DNA of 64,000 nt from Laguncularia racemosa (GCA_037954665.1 JBBMOL010000286.1:496001-560000); one strand, 5' to 3'; shown: positions 12,355 to 24,187, counted from the stretch's first letter. Made by a program: numbers and translations. The notes: a model not told the origin generated them from the sequence alone.

Positions 12355-15300
12355 ATGGGTTCATGTGTTAAGAGGATACTTGAATCTCTTTGTTGCAAAA
12401 ATGGTTGGTCTTATGGTGTCTTTTGGACTTTTGATCAAAGAAATTCCATGTAAGTTCTTTTTGCTCTTAAATTATTTTGCGTTTTTCCATTTTTACTTTC
12501 ATTCGACTTATCGTACGGACTTATGTTTATCACACAATTTTTGCATGCATACTAGTTCAGAGTGTGAAAAAAAAAAAAAAAAAAAAAAAATTATACTGCT
12601 GCCATATGTTGGCATATAGATGTGTGTCGTCTGTGTATTATACGAAATAAGCATACCCTTATGTAAATGGATTGACGATTTTCATAGAACTAGTTTTATG
12701 GATTAAATATAATTTTTACAAGTATACGTTTTATTCTATCTCAGGAAAATATAAGCATTTAGTATTATAGATTCTAAGTTTCTAATTTTAATATACTCAA
12801 ATCTTCTTCTTCTTCTTCTTCTTTTTTTTTTTTTTTTTTTTTTTGTTGGGTTAGAGGAATTTTTTTTTCTACTTCTCTTTCTTCTTTTTTATTACATGCT
12901 GGATCTCAAGTTGCTACTAGAACACAATGTGAACATTAAAACTAGAAAAATCTGTCCGGATAAGTATGCGCTTTTCCTTGTATTTTCCTCTTAAAGTTTC
13001 AAGAGCTTTAATGAACATATATCCTTCATATTTTGCTTTAGTTGCATTAGTTTAATTTAGTAAATTATTATTTTTTTCTAATTAAAAAATTTCTAACTCA
13101 AAATGCTATTTGCAGGCTGTTGACTGTCGAAGATGCGTATCATGTTGAGCAAATGCGCGGTGTAATTGGCAGTATTCTACTTCAAGAGCAAATGCTGGGT
13201 GAAGGGTATGTTCAAGAACTTGCTCAGATGTTAAATTATTAGAAGATGGTTCTTAACTTAGAGCGTGAACTGCATAATCAGGAAAATGTAAGCATTTAGT
13301 ATTATAGATTCTAAGTATGTAATTTTAATAAGATCACATCTTTTTTTTTTTTTCCTGAAGAATGATTGGTGAAGCTGCTTTTACTGGAAAGCATAAATGG
13401 CTGTTCTCAGAAGTTGAAACTGAAGAATGCTCTTTTGATTATATACAAAGTAAAAATTTGCTCCAGGTAACATCATTTATTCTTTATATGTTATATAAAA
13501 CCAATTAACATGACGATTTTAACATTTTATTGTTGGTACAAGCTTCGACAAAACTTTTGTAATGGAGGAATATTTATGAACTTTAATGTAGTAAAATTAT
13601 TCCTATGCAGGATAGTTTTGCGATTCATCAGCAATTTTCGTCAGGAATAAAGGTGGGTATCTTTTCCTACACCGAATAATTTAATTAGGATGGATTATGG
13701 AAAGTTTCCTGGCTCAAAAACTTTTTGCATGTGAAGCACTCTTGAGGATTTTAGTGTTTCTTTGAGCTTGTTGATCCCTGCTTTCTAGTTGGTGGGATTG
13801 GATTAAGCTGATGGGGTATTATGACCGTGATATGCAGACAATTGCAGTGATTCCCCTCAAACACTGGGGTGTTCTACAGTTTGGATCTACAGAGAAGGTT
13901 AGCCGTAGAATAAGGAAAAATGCTCAGAACTTGTACAAACGTGAATTTTAACTGCAAATTTGGCTCATTGTGATATCAAACCAACCAAATCTCAGTGGAA
14001 CAATAGCATTGGCTAACATAAAGTCAAATACAGGTCATTATACTGTGTGTCTCTTATAAATGATATCTTTTGCTGCTGCAGATTCCAGAGAGTTTGATAT
14101 TCTTGGATGAAATTGAATTGGCATTTCAAGAAGTGAGAAATGTTAATGAGATGCTCACCTTCAGAAACACTTCTTCATCTTCAAACAGGGCAGTTGATGA
14201 CCTAAATGAATTGTTTGCTTCATTAAGTTCATTTGGTGAATCCTGCACCGATTTCAAGCTTATCCACAGTGATCTACAAAAAGAGCTACTGGAAAGCTCA
14301 TGCAGTGCAATAGACAATCCTATGTCCAGTTACTGGTCTGGAGATTTCACTCATCTTGATGAAGAATTGGAAAAACAAGGTATATTTGGTAATGCATATG
14401 ACTTCATCAACCAGAATACAGCTTCACTGATTAACTGTGCAGTAAAAGATCTACCTAATGAAAATTCTTGCATCAGTGCACATAGTGAAACTTCAGTCTT
14501 AACGTCAATCGGGCTTCCTGTGTCATATGAGATGACATTACCTTATGCCTCTAACATGCATGACACAAGACTGAACTCCATCACCAAGAAGTCCTCCAGT
14601 GAATCTACTACTTCATCCTTGTGTAGCTCAGGGTGTCTGGTGGATAAAAATTTGCAGAGGATCTCAGGAGATTCTATAAACAACCAGCAGTTCATTCCAT
14701 CAGTCTATGCAAGTGGCATTGAGCTTCCAAAGATTACTGGCTCGAAAAGATCTGCTGAAGAGCTCAAATCAGTTGATCCTGCAATAGATTTTTCAAGTTC
14801 AAGTTTGATTGATAATCTGTCTTATTGCATCAGTGATATACGAGATCCTAGCTTCATTCAAATGGCAGGCTCTTCAGACAATGGCCCCTCACACTCTGCA
14901 ATCACTTCCACATTGCCATCTGGTCTAGTCCAGGGTGAGTGCAGCGTCGACTTTTTAATCAAGCATCCAACTGAAGAATGTTCAGGGAGCTTACAAGAGA
15001 AGCCTACAGATGTTAATAGCCAAGCAACAGATCTCTATGATAACTTAGGAGTGGGTTTTGGGTACAGAGTTCATGGAAATTGCTGGGAAGACATAGATAT
15101 GCCTATTGCAAGTGATCTAAAGCCAGTTTCCCTTAGTGATGTATCAGAATGCACATTAAAGCCAGAATATTGCTCCATGAGTGCCCCCAAGAAAGGCTTG
15201 TTCTCAGAGTTAGGACTGGAAGAGCTGTTGGGAAATATGGGTCATTCGGTTGCAAGATCTGGTGTTCAATCTCCTTCTGCAGAGAAAAGAAAGCGAGTGG

Positions 15301-16626
15301 AAGGATCACCATTCTGGAATATGAGACAAGTACAGTCCTCGAACAATTCTTGCTCTGGCAGCATGAGTTCTGATGTGCCAATGTATGAGTCAGAGAAAGC
15401 AAAAGATCTAACGGTAAAGGAGGCTCTACTTAAATCACACGTGGGCTTATGGATTGATGATAGTTATAGTGTCAATGCTGGGGGTACAGCTATACAGCAA
15501 AGGAGAACAGAAGAGCCTGCAAAGACAGCGAGGAAAAGGGCTAGGCCAGGAGAAAGTACCCGACCGAGGCCCAAAGACCGTCAACAGATCCAAGATCGTC
15601 TCAAAGAGCTGCGAGGAATCATCCCAAACGGTGCAAAGGTACTTGATTCTGGTTTTGCTTTGTTGAATTTATGGGTGTTCTTGTTCATAAATTTGAATCT
15701 TAAGCTTGGCATCATAGCTATAATATTCTCTAGTAAAAAAACTCTAATAACTATTTTTTGTGTGATATTTCAGTGTAGCATTGATGCTTTGTTGGAACGT
15801 ACTGTCAAACACATGTTGTTCTTGCAAAATGTGACGAAGCATGCAGATAAGCTAAAGCAAGCTGTTGAATCAGAGGTGCAATCTCTTCCCAATATTTTCT
15901 TCCCCCTGGAACTCAAAGGTTCATATCCCTTTATAGTCACCAATAATTTGAAACTTTTCATCTTGTGCAGCTGGCAACCCAGGGGAATGGTGTTATTTTG
16001 AAAGAGAGCACTGAAGCACCTGAAAATGTGAACGATGGCAGTGTTGGCACATCTTGGGCCTTGGAAGTTGGCAGTCAAAACATGATGTGCCCCATTAAAG
16101 TCGAGGACCTCAGTCCTGGACTAATGCTCATAGAGGTAATGCCCGCGAGAATTTAGTCTCGTATATTCATAAATTTAATCAAAACTGTAATGAGACCCTG
16201 AGGATGATTATTTTTTCAATGCAGATGCACTGTGATGACCAAGGAATATTTCTTGAGATAGCTGATATAATTCGCGGGTTTGGCCTCAATATATTGAAAG
16301 GGGTCATCGAAGTAAGAGAGAGCAAGATGTGGTCACATTTCATTGTCGAGGTACGTATCACATGATTGGAATAGACCTAGTGAAATGTCTGACTATGACT
16401 GTTGATTTAGTAGAAAACTGATGTTAGTACTATGTTACAGGTGAACAGGCAAGTTTCAAGGATGGATCTTATTTGGTCCCTTGTTCCACTGCTACAGAAA
16501 ACAACCACCAATCGTATAGAAATAACTGATGACCCTTGTAACCTTATGGATGGGGAATGTCTTGTAAACAATTACAAGCAGTCCATCTTGCCATGTGTTG
16601 TCGGCTTAGCGGAGACACTCCAATAG
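12355..16626 (+). CDS. LHW-like: LHW-family bHLH transcription factor (10 exons, 842 aa)
   Basis: Spliced exons: 12355-12449, 13116-13205, 13361-13466, 13611-13652, 13838-13897, 14082-15638, 15774-15875, 15971-16135, 16225-16350 and 16441-16626. All introns are GT-AG and the phases are consistent, giving 842 residues. Residues 1 to about 170 form a MYC_N-type region (MGSCVKRILES start, then NGWSYGVFW). The middle (about 180-600) is serine-rich and low complexity. The bHLH is at about 616-675: KRARPGES, RPRPKDRQ, then helix 2 with CSIDALLERT and KHMLFLQNV. Residues about 720-805 look ACT-like. In Arabidopsis, LHW relatives act in the nucleus, pairing with TMO5-type bHLH proteins to control vascular cell divisions; that role here is inferred. 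The basic region lacks the H-E-R residues of canonical E-box binders, as is usual in this family. The N-terminus looks closest to the bHLH157/LHL branch. The start ATG has G at -3 and G at +4. No disabling change is seen. Confidence 0.93.
12567..12844 (+). repeat. Simple repeats in intron 1
   Basis: Intron 1 of the bHLH gene holds a 24 nt A run (12567-12590) and a (TTC)n tract followed by a T run (12802-12844). Both are likely length-variable and carry no coding content. Confidence 0.85.
12742..12793 (+). repeat. Intron 1 copy of an intron-to-intron duplication
   Basis: About 52 bp, beginning 'aggaaaatataagcattt', that recurs almost unchanged in intron 2 at 13279-13330. It lies inside the bHLH gene. 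Confidence 0.8.
13279..13330 (+). repeat. Intron 2 copy of an intron-to-intron duplication
   Basis: About 52 bp, beginning 'aggaaaatgtaagcattt', nearly identical to 12742-12793 in intron 1. It ends about 30 bp before exon 3. Confidence 0.8.
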
Positions 16627-17000
16627 TGGTTTGCCTAAAACAGATATTTTGTGCGAAAATCTTTTAAGTTGAAGAGTTTCAATTACTAGAAAAATTATGA
16701 ATTCCCGAAAAACGTTGCACAACAGGCAGAGCAGGATGGATCTTAAACCAGGCATCAATGCATTGCCGCAAGGAATTTGTTTCGAAGTTAACCTTGGGGG
16801 GGTGATAGTTGTAGAAGAGACATGTAACTTATTCTCTTTTTTTCCTTTTCCTTCGTAGATCCTTCATAGATTCTTCTGTTCATTAGTTTCTGCCATAAGC
16901 TGTTTATAGTAGCATTGAGCGATAAGACATATAATTCAGCTAGTACTAGGTAGGCTAACGAATCTAACTGATTTTGCTGTCGTTGCTTGTGTTGTATTGT
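16627..17000 (+). other. Probable 3' UTR of the bHLH gene
   Basis: T-rich sequence directly after the stop codon, with no further coding signal. The end is not marked by a clear AATAAA. 'TGAATATGATTTTT' near 17005 is the best positional candidate for a polyadenylation region. The limits are approximate. Confidence 0.4.
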
Positions 17001-18677
17001 TTCTATGAATATGATTTTTCCATTTAAACTTGCATCCTCCGGTTGCTGATGTTTTCATTGTTCCTATGACTGCTTGTGGTAGAAAGTTTACTTCTAACAT
17101 GGATATAATATAAACATGTTTGTATGAAAAATATAATTGTTTAAAGTTATGACGTTTCGAAGCTTAACGTCGGAAGTATGGCACATTTGGCTGTTCAAAG
17201 TTAATTTGGTTAACATAGAAAGACTAGTCAGTACGGTAGCTGGCGGCAAAATCAGGCTGAACATTGTGTCTTTCCCCAGGAGCCTACTAAGTACATGCAA
17301 TTGTTCTACGGTCATGGTCCAATCCGACTCGTCCCACTCTCTATCGACCTTGATGATGAAGAGTAGGACACTAGAAATTCATTTAATACCACGGTTATTT
17401 CGTAAAGGTTAATATAAGACTTGAAAAACATGTATATTTAAGTCCTAATTTTTCAATAAGGCCAGAAATACTAGATAAAGTGGCCCATGAAATTCGTTAG
17501 GTTAAAAATAAAATTTATAAAAGCAATGTTTATCAAATAGAAATATGTAATAAAAAATAAACTTTATAAAAGCAATATTTATCAAATAAAAATATGTAAT
17601 AAAAAACAATTTATTAATGCTTAGTTTAATTGCTATAGTTGGAACTAGAGGTGATGGGTTAAAAGGATTGTGCAACTCACAATTGGAGTTTAAAATAAGA
17701 TGAATGAACTTGAAGAAGGCCGGAGGGCCAATACCACACACGGATGAGCTTTAAAGTATGAAAAAAGCATTAACTTGATAAAATGAATGAAAAAGGCCAC
17801 AAAGCCCAATCTTTAGCTAAATAATCTTGCAAATTGGGCCATGCCTAAGCCCATGCTTGATAAAACCAGCAAATTAAGCACACTAGTACTAGACCACGAT
17901 TTGCAGATGGTTTTGATGCTTACGTGTTACATGTGCATTGAGAGAACCTAAGCATAGACACTTAAAGAGTTTGAGAGAATTGAGTGGTAACAATCTTGGG
18001 AAAGTCAAGAAATATATACAAAAAGTTAAGTCAAATATTTAAGAAATAATTTAGAAAATTAGAAATTTACAAAAATATAGTGAAAATATTAATACTTTTT
18101 AGGAGTTCAATGATTTCTCTTAAAGTTGCTGGGATGAGGTTGAAAACTCAAAAGAAACTTGTTAGAAGAAGCTCTACCAATAACAACCCCACACCACCTC
18201 ATATTTCTACCCATGGGTAACTTTAATTTCTAAAAATGGTGAGCCTTTGAGATTAATTCTAAATAATGTACTCATGGGTTATTTTATGTATACTTTCACA
18301 TGGTAATTTTATAATTTTAATTTAATGTGTGGTTACATAGGTTCTTCTTTAAGATTATTGTGTGATGTGGAATTGAATGGTTAAATTCAAATACTTAAAA
18401 GATGTAGCTTTTACCTCAATTTTTGTATACAACTGTATGCATGTAGTTTAATAATAAAAGTTACATTTTGAAAAACTATGAGTTATATATATATATATAT
18501 TTATTTATGTTAATTCAAAAAATTCATTTAACTAAAGGAAGGAGTACAACTACAAAGTGCGGGATGGTAGGTCCAAAGCCACAATTTACAAAACTTAAAA
18601 CTAAGCCAAAACCACTTACTATGTTGGGGGTACAAGCAACAATAGAATTAACAAGTATTCAGCATATAAACATAATT
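17001..18677. other. Intergenic region with nothing recognised
   Basis: AT-rich DNA with no supported gene. Short open frames on both strands have no recognisable motif. It contains a 49 bp tandem duplication and an (AT)n run near 18486-18500. Confidence 0.65.
17507..17604. repeat. 49 bp tandem duplication
   Basis: Two 49 bp units starting at 17507 and 17556, each of the form AATAAA.TTTATAAAAGCA followed by ATCAAAT and ATATGTAATAAAA. They differ at a few positions. Confidence 0.85.
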
Positions 18678-18965
18678 TTAAATAAGCTTAGCTAGGGATT
18701 GAACATTTGGGATGTGTTGTCTAAGACAAATTAAGTTACATGCACGCCAAATGCAGTAAATTGTAGCTAAGAAAGCTGCTCTCCACTTGTTAAACAAAGG
18801 ATTGTTTAAAGATTGCTTTAGTCCATTAATCACCCCATTCCATGAGGAGAAAGAAGTGGGGCAATTGAGATCAGCAAGGACATGAGACCACATTGATTGT
18901 GAGACAGCGCAGTCAAAGAAAAGATGGTTGTGTGATTCTTGGTTAGAGGAACAAAGGTAATATGA
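18678..18965 (-). pseudogene. L1-type LINE fragment, 3' end of ORF2 (zf-RVT domain)
   Basis: Read on the minus strand from about 18965, an open frame carries NQESHNHLFFDCAVSQSMW, continuing through WRAAFLATIYCIWR near 18760. The H-x-HLFF-x-C spacing followed by a tryptophan-rich tail is the zinc-binding domain that follows reverse transcriptase in plant L1-type LINEs. No RT or endonuclease is attached, so this is a short relic. It abuts the start of the Athila-like LTR and is probably the DNA that element inserted into or beside. Confidence 0.75.
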
Positions 18966-18969
18966 TGTT

Positions 18970-19818
18970 GATGTAGTATGACCCTAGGATCTTAGCTTGT
19001 CTAGATTATATAGCTTTTTTGTACTTCAAGAATTAAGATTTTTCTTCCATCTCTTTGATGATGCATACTTTTGCATCACCAAGGATTTCTATTTTCAATA
19101 TGATTATAGTTTAATATTTTTAGAATCTAGACTTGTGGATCCTAAGATTATTATATGACTGGATTTATTATAATTCAATGGATTTTTAGATTCCTTGAAT
19201 CATGTAGGTGTTCTTGATTTCATTTAGATTAATATTTCTAGGTATTATTTTAATTATTTGATATTGTACATTATGATTTAGAAATCTGATATGTAATTAT
19301 ATTTAGTATGTTTGAAGAAAATTAATGTAATCTTAGAGATAAATTACATAATTCTTCTAGAATTGATTAATTTGTTTTTAGGGAATTCATTTTTTTTAAT
19401 AAAATATTTGAAATACGTTATTGTGAAGAGATTTAATTAGGTATTTTTAAGATTGGGGTTAATAAGCTTGAGAAAATTATTAAACTACTTTAGGAATTCA
19501 CTTGATCAATGAAATTATAAAAGCATTTGAATGAATTTTGTTAATGTCACATAGTAAATCCTAAGGGAAATAAGGTTTAGATACTTATTTTGCTATCTTG
19601 AAGTTAATTATAATTTTTTTTTTACTCTTCTTTCTTTCAATATAATCTTTAGTTCATTAGTTAATACTTAGTTATAGGTTTTAAATAAATTAATCTTGAC
19701 AATTTATCAGTTAGATAATAGGTGTAGGTTACTATTAGTACTTATAATCTTTGAGGGATAATATTGATATTGAATTTACTATATTATAAAATTTGATAAG
19801 TATACTTGCCTTATATCA
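18970..19818 (+). repeat. 5' LTR of the Athila-like element
   Basis: The end is set by the CA at 19817-19818, just before the PBS. The beginning is approximate, placed where similarity to the preceding LINE relic stops. An inverted copy of roughly its 19022-19440 part occurs at 30490-30921, which supports this being a repeated terminal sequence. Confidence 0.65.
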
Positions 19819-19824
19819 AGTTTT

Positions 19825-19842
19825 TGGCACTGTTGTCGAAGA
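19825..19842 (+). promoter_or_regulatory. Primer-binding site of the Athila-like element
   Basis: TGGCACTGTTGTCGAAGA lies six bases after the LTR end. It resembles the TGGCGCCGTTGCCGGGGA site that Athila elements pair with tRNA-Asp, with several C-to-T or G-to-A type changes, as expected of decayed methylated DNA. Confidence 0.7.
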
Positions 19843-20079
19843 TTTCGATATTAAGAATACTAATCACTTTATTAATTTAACCATTTTTTAATAATGTATG
19901 AGCATATTTACTCCATTGGATGTGCTATTCTTTGATTTAGAGATTGAAAGGATTGCTAGGTGTTTACAAAAAATTGTTAGGCAAATATTGGAGGAATTAA
20001 ATCAGGTTTTCTTCTAAGAATTAAGATAGAAGAGGAAGAGGATGAGTTGGAAATTATGGGTGATGAAAACTAGAATCAA

Positions 20080-21050
20080 TAGTGGACTGTGTTCAATTAC
20101 TCAAAACCCTCTTTGGTTGGAGTTGACATGAGAATTGTTAGATCGCTTGTTGCTACTAACATTTTTCAAATTCAACCTCATATCACAAAAATGGTGTAGT
20201 AGTTTGTTCAATTTGATAGACTATAAGATGAGGACCCTGATGTTTACATATCAAATCTCTTAGAGATCTACAACACCTTTAAGATTAATGGGGCTTTTAA
20301 AGATGCAATTAAATTGTGACTATTTCCTTTCTTATTAAGGGGTCAAGCAAAACAACAGTTGAATTTACTTTCAAGGGGATCCATCACTATTTGGGATGAT
20401 ATGTCTCAAAATTGAAAAATATTTTCCACTTACTAAAATAGCTAAACTCCAAAAGGGCAAATCATTTTATGCTCGATTGGAGGTTAAGACCTTGTATGAC
20501 ACTTGGGAAAGATAAAAGCAGCAGTTGAGGAGATGCCCACATCATGACCTTCTTTTATGGATGCAAATTCAAACTTTCTATAATGGTTTGAATTTTTCAA
20601 TTAGGCAAATGATAGATGCCGTTGTTGAAGGAACCTTAAACACTAAAACACCTTAAGAGGTTTAATCTTTGATTTACGACATGGCGATAAATAGCTGTCA
20701 ATGGAAATGTGCTACGGTGAGAAATAAGGTAGAAAATATCTATGAATTAGATATAGTGATAACTTTAGACAATAAGATTAGTGCAATTAGCAAGAAATTA
20801 GATACACTTTCCATCAATCCCCAATGTAATTCAAGAGAAGCTAATGTAGAGGGAATTAGGACTTAACATCAATGGGAACAAGTGGAATATTTAGGAAACC
20901 CCTTTAGACCACAAAAAACCCATATAGTAACACCTATAATCCGGGATAGAGAAATCATCCAAATTTCTCTTGGAGCAATTAGAATCAAAATCAACAAAGG
21001 ATGAATTTGCCTTTCCAAAGATTCCAACGCCCTTACCACAAGAGAAGAAA
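20080..21050 (+). pseudogene. Athila-like gag remnant
   Basis: Conceptual reading with stops and frameshifts shows DEDPDVYISNLLEIYNTFKI, LFPFLLRGQAKQQLNLL and later SFMDANSNFL-type positions, the order of the retrotransposon gag domain (PF03732 type). The product would be a capsid protein. Internal stops (for example after FQIQPHITKMV) and shifted frames make it non-functional. The downstream part up to about 21050 keeps fragments of the linker to the protease. Confidence 0.7.
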
Positions 21051-21396
21051 TTAGATTTGAAAGAACTTTTAACTAAATATATTTAAACTAATAAGGATAG
21101 ATTGCAAAATATTGAAACATTTATGAGAAATCAAGAAGCCTCCATCCATAATCTAGAAATTCGAGTGGGACAATTTGCAAAGATGGTGGTTGAAAGGCAA
21201 TAAGGGACACTACTAGCAAACACCAAACTGAATTCTAAGAAGCATGTGAGAATAGTGACTCTTAGAAGTGTAAAAGAGTTGTAGGGTGAACAAATTTTTA
21301 GTAAAGAGTCAGTAGGGAATGGAGAGGAAAGTAAGGGAAAAGAGAGTGAGGAACCACCAAAAGTGAAGAAATACAAACTACTATACTCAATCCTTA

Positions 21397-22000
21397 ATGC
21401 TTGAAGAAGAATGCTTTGATGAGAAGTTTAGTAAGTTTCTTGATTTGTTTAAGCTACATATTAACTTACCTCTTATTGATGCCTTATCGCAAATGCAAAA
21501 ATACGAAAAGTTCCTGAAGGATTTCTTATCCAATAAGAGGAAGTTAGAGGAGCTTTCAATTGTTACACTGAGTAGAGAATGCTCAACGATTCTTTAAAAC
21601 AAGCTACCAAAGAAACTGAAGGATCTATAGAGTTTTACTATTTTTTGTGTATTTAGTAAACTTGTTAATTGATAAGGCCTTAGTAGATGTAGGTGCAAGT
21701 ATTAATCTATTACCATATAAATTATTTCAAAAATTAGTTATAGGAGAGCCGAAACCCATACATATGAGTTTGCAATTAGTTGATAGATTTGTCACATACC
21801 CTAGAAGAATTATAGAGGATGTGCTTGTCTAAGTAAGAAAGTTTATATTTCTAGTGGATTTCATTATGCTTGATATGGACAAAGATATAGAATTACCTCT
21901 TATCTTAAGTAAACCCTTCTTAGCTATAGTTAGGACTATAATAGATATTAGTGATGGTGGGTTCATCTTGAAGGCATGAGACGAGGAAATAACTTTTGAA
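21397..22000 (+). pseudogene. Athila-like pre-protease and protease remnant
   Basis: A 66-codon segment (starts MLEEECFDEKF, contains FLDLFKLHINLPLIDAL) matches the region that precedes the protease in Athila pol. After frame changes, 21647-21832 keeps ALVDVGASINLLPYKLF, where V-x-V-G-A-S-I-N-L-L-P corresponds to the aspartic protease active-site segment (usually D-L-G-A-S) with the catalytic D kept only as VDVGAS. Stops separate the pieces. Confidence 0.7.
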
Positions 22001-22327
22001 ATTCACAAAGCTATGAAAAAATCTACTGATCATGATGATACATGTTATCGCTTGGATGCTACTAATTTATCTGCTATTGGTTGCAGATAGGAGATGTTAT
22101 TCAAGGACCTTTTGAAGTGCTGCTTATGAAAGGGAGTAGAGGAAATAGAAAGCCCTGAGTGTGTTAAAGTAATAGCTCAATTAATGGCCAATAATTCCAT
22201 TAATGAGAAGAAGGGGTTCGAGTAAAGTAGCATGAAGAAGGAACCAAGGCTAAGATCATCTCCATTGAAGATCCACCAATAGTAGAATTGAAGCAGCTCC
22301 TTGATTACCTAAAGTATGCCTTTTTGG

Positions 22328-22335
22328 AGAAGGAC
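22328..22335 (+). repeat. Left TSD of the hAT element (AGAAGGAC)
   Basis: Eight bases, AGAAGGAC, repeated exactly at 24188-24195. An 8 bp duplication is diagnostic for hAT-superfamily insertion. Confidence 0.9.
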
Positions 22336-22598
22336 TAAGGATGTAAGCAAGACGGGTTTGGGCCAGGTTCAGCAATTCCGTTGTCCATCCCATTATTTTA
22401 TGGGGATTCCCAAACCCGACCCAAACCTTATAGGGTTTTTTCATGAAATACCCGCTACTTATCCCAAACCCTACAGGGTTCTAATAAGTAACCCGAAACC
22501 TATCCCAAACTCATTCGGATTTTTTTTTAAATAATTCTATTATTAGTTTAAAATCTTTACTTATTCATTATGATTATTTTTATAAAATATAGCTTATG

Positions 22599-23270
22599 TT
22601 ATTGAAAATAAATAATATTTGCACTTTCAATAGTTGCTAAAGTGTTCACAGAAGAACTACGACTACTATTCAGACCTTTAGAAAGTCGAGATCTACCTCT
22701 TGATTGATATTCTTGAACTAACTTGTAACAAATATTTCTAATATTTTGAATCTCTACAGATGCATTTACTCCATAAATAGAAGGAAACACAAAATCCATG
22801 GCCTTCATCTTAAAACGTGGATCCAAAACAGTGCAAACAGCCATAATGATGTGTACATCATTTAAATATTTTTCAAACTTATCAAACATTCCACACCAAC
22901 CCCCCCAATCATTCTAGTATTTACATCTGAAGAGCCTTTCCATTCAACCAATGATTCTCTAATCTCAAAAACCTTTTCAAAATAATAATTTACAGTTGGA
23001 TATTGGGTACCGAAAAAAATATTGGTTACCTCATAAAAGATCGCTAACTTCTTGCAAATTACTTCTGCTACCTCCTAATCATCATCAGTAGGAAGACATT
23101 TATAATGTCTATTCATAAATTAAACTCTATAAAAAATTTCTTTGTATCTAATGGCTATCATCAACATGTTATATGTAGAGTTCCACCGAGTTTTGCAGTC
23201 TAAGGCAAGCTTTCTATCATATGGAATATCCAATTGCTTACATGCTTCCCATCAGAATCATAGGATCAGA
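22599..23270 (-). pseudogene. hAT transposase remnant (RICESLEEPER-like)
   Basis: From the upstream end the minus-strand reading gives ACKQLDIPYDRKLALDCKTR, WNSTYNML, AEVICKKLAIFYEVTNIFFG and YFEKVFEIR, then, after frame changes, MFDKFEKYLNDVHIIMAV and LDPRFKMKAMDF. This is the RNase H-like core region of plant hAT transposases, which cut and paste the element by a DDE mechanism. The BED zinc finger and the C-terminal dimerisation region are absent, and there are stops and frameshifts. No function is expected. Confidence 0.85.
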
Positions 23271-24102
23271 TGACCATTTTTTTTTTTTTATATTGAAACA
23301 CTGAGTTTGTTCCAAAAGTACAGGGAGTACTAGCCCAACAATAATTAAATTTTTCCTTCTTTGGTAATAGTAGCTATCGACTTATTGTTAACAATATAAA
23401 AGCTTGCTTCTATACTTTTAGAGCTCACCTATCTCATGTCAAACAACTTAAAAATTGCATAGCTGCTAACTAGTAACCACGAGACGAGACGATAGACAAT
23501 GCGTGCGACGGTACGTGTGACAAATGACAAACGATAGACGGGATTGAGACGATGCATGCGTTGGGCGACGACAACTTGCATAGGAGGAAGAGGACAACGA
23601 GATTGAGATTGAGCCAAACCAGATGAGAACGATGAGTGAGATTGTGAGAGTGACTGAGTGTTTTACAGTAGCTTTTTTTATTTTTCTTTTTTTAACTACT
23701 ATAGGTGTACTTTGTGTGTGTGGAGGAGTGTGGATCGTAGACGTCTAGTATGGACTATTTGAGTGTGTAACTGTGTATAGAATTATATGGTTAGGCATTA
23801 GGCAATAACATACAACAACACCCCATAACTTACATAATTACTTTGACACTTTGAGTAATTGAGTAAGTTTGATAGTGAGTTGTATAAAGTATAATTACAA
23901 TTTATAAAATTAGAATGGATGTTGGATTATGGCTTAGTTTGATTTTAAATTTTTTATTAAATATATAATAATATTTATTAACTAAATTATATATATATAT
24001 GTTGACTGGTTTAGGTTCCCAACGGATTTAACATTTGTCCCATTACCATTCTCAAACCCTATAGGTTTTTTTTTTTTTAAAAAAAACCCATAACCCATCC
24101 TA

Positions 24103-24131
24103 AACCTTATAGGGTAGTACCCTATAAGGTT
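24103..24131. repeat. Perfect 14 bp-arm palindrome near the right hAT end
   Basis: AACCTTATAGGGTA, one G, then TACCCTATAAGGTT: a perfect inverted repeat about 60 bp from the element's end. Half-sites of the same motif recur near both ends of the hAT element (about 22430, 22470 and 24055), so it is probably a transposase-binding subterminal repeat. Confidence 0.8.
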
Positions 24132-24187
24132 TTTAGTGGGATGGGTGGGCCAGGAACTCGACAATACCCGTCCCGTTTACATCCCTA

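Larger units (their letters stand above)
22336..24187 (-). mobile_element. hAT transposon (1852 bp, decayed, intact ends)
   Basis: Bounded by a perfect 8 bp TSD. The terminal inverted repeats read TAAGGATGTAAGC on the left and TAGGGATGTAAAC on the right (reverse complement), 17 of 21 bases matching. Removing the element rejoins the Athila-like frame as YAFLEKDSKLL, which confirms the boundaries. The minus strand carries remnants of a RICESLEEPER-type transposase. Both ends hold short palindromic motifs of the AAACCYTAYAGGGTT type. The copy is non-autonomous. Confidence 0.9.

Noticed and set aside
14070..16001. 643-codon open frame taken as an intronless gene
   Set aside because: It is exon 6 of the bHLH gene plus readthrough of the adjoining introns. 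The GT-AG borders and family motifs show it is spliced (exon 6 is 14082-15638).
17094..17412. Overlapping short frames downstream of the bHLH gene
   Set aside because: Both strands are open by chance. There are no motifs and no obvious promoter or splice structure.
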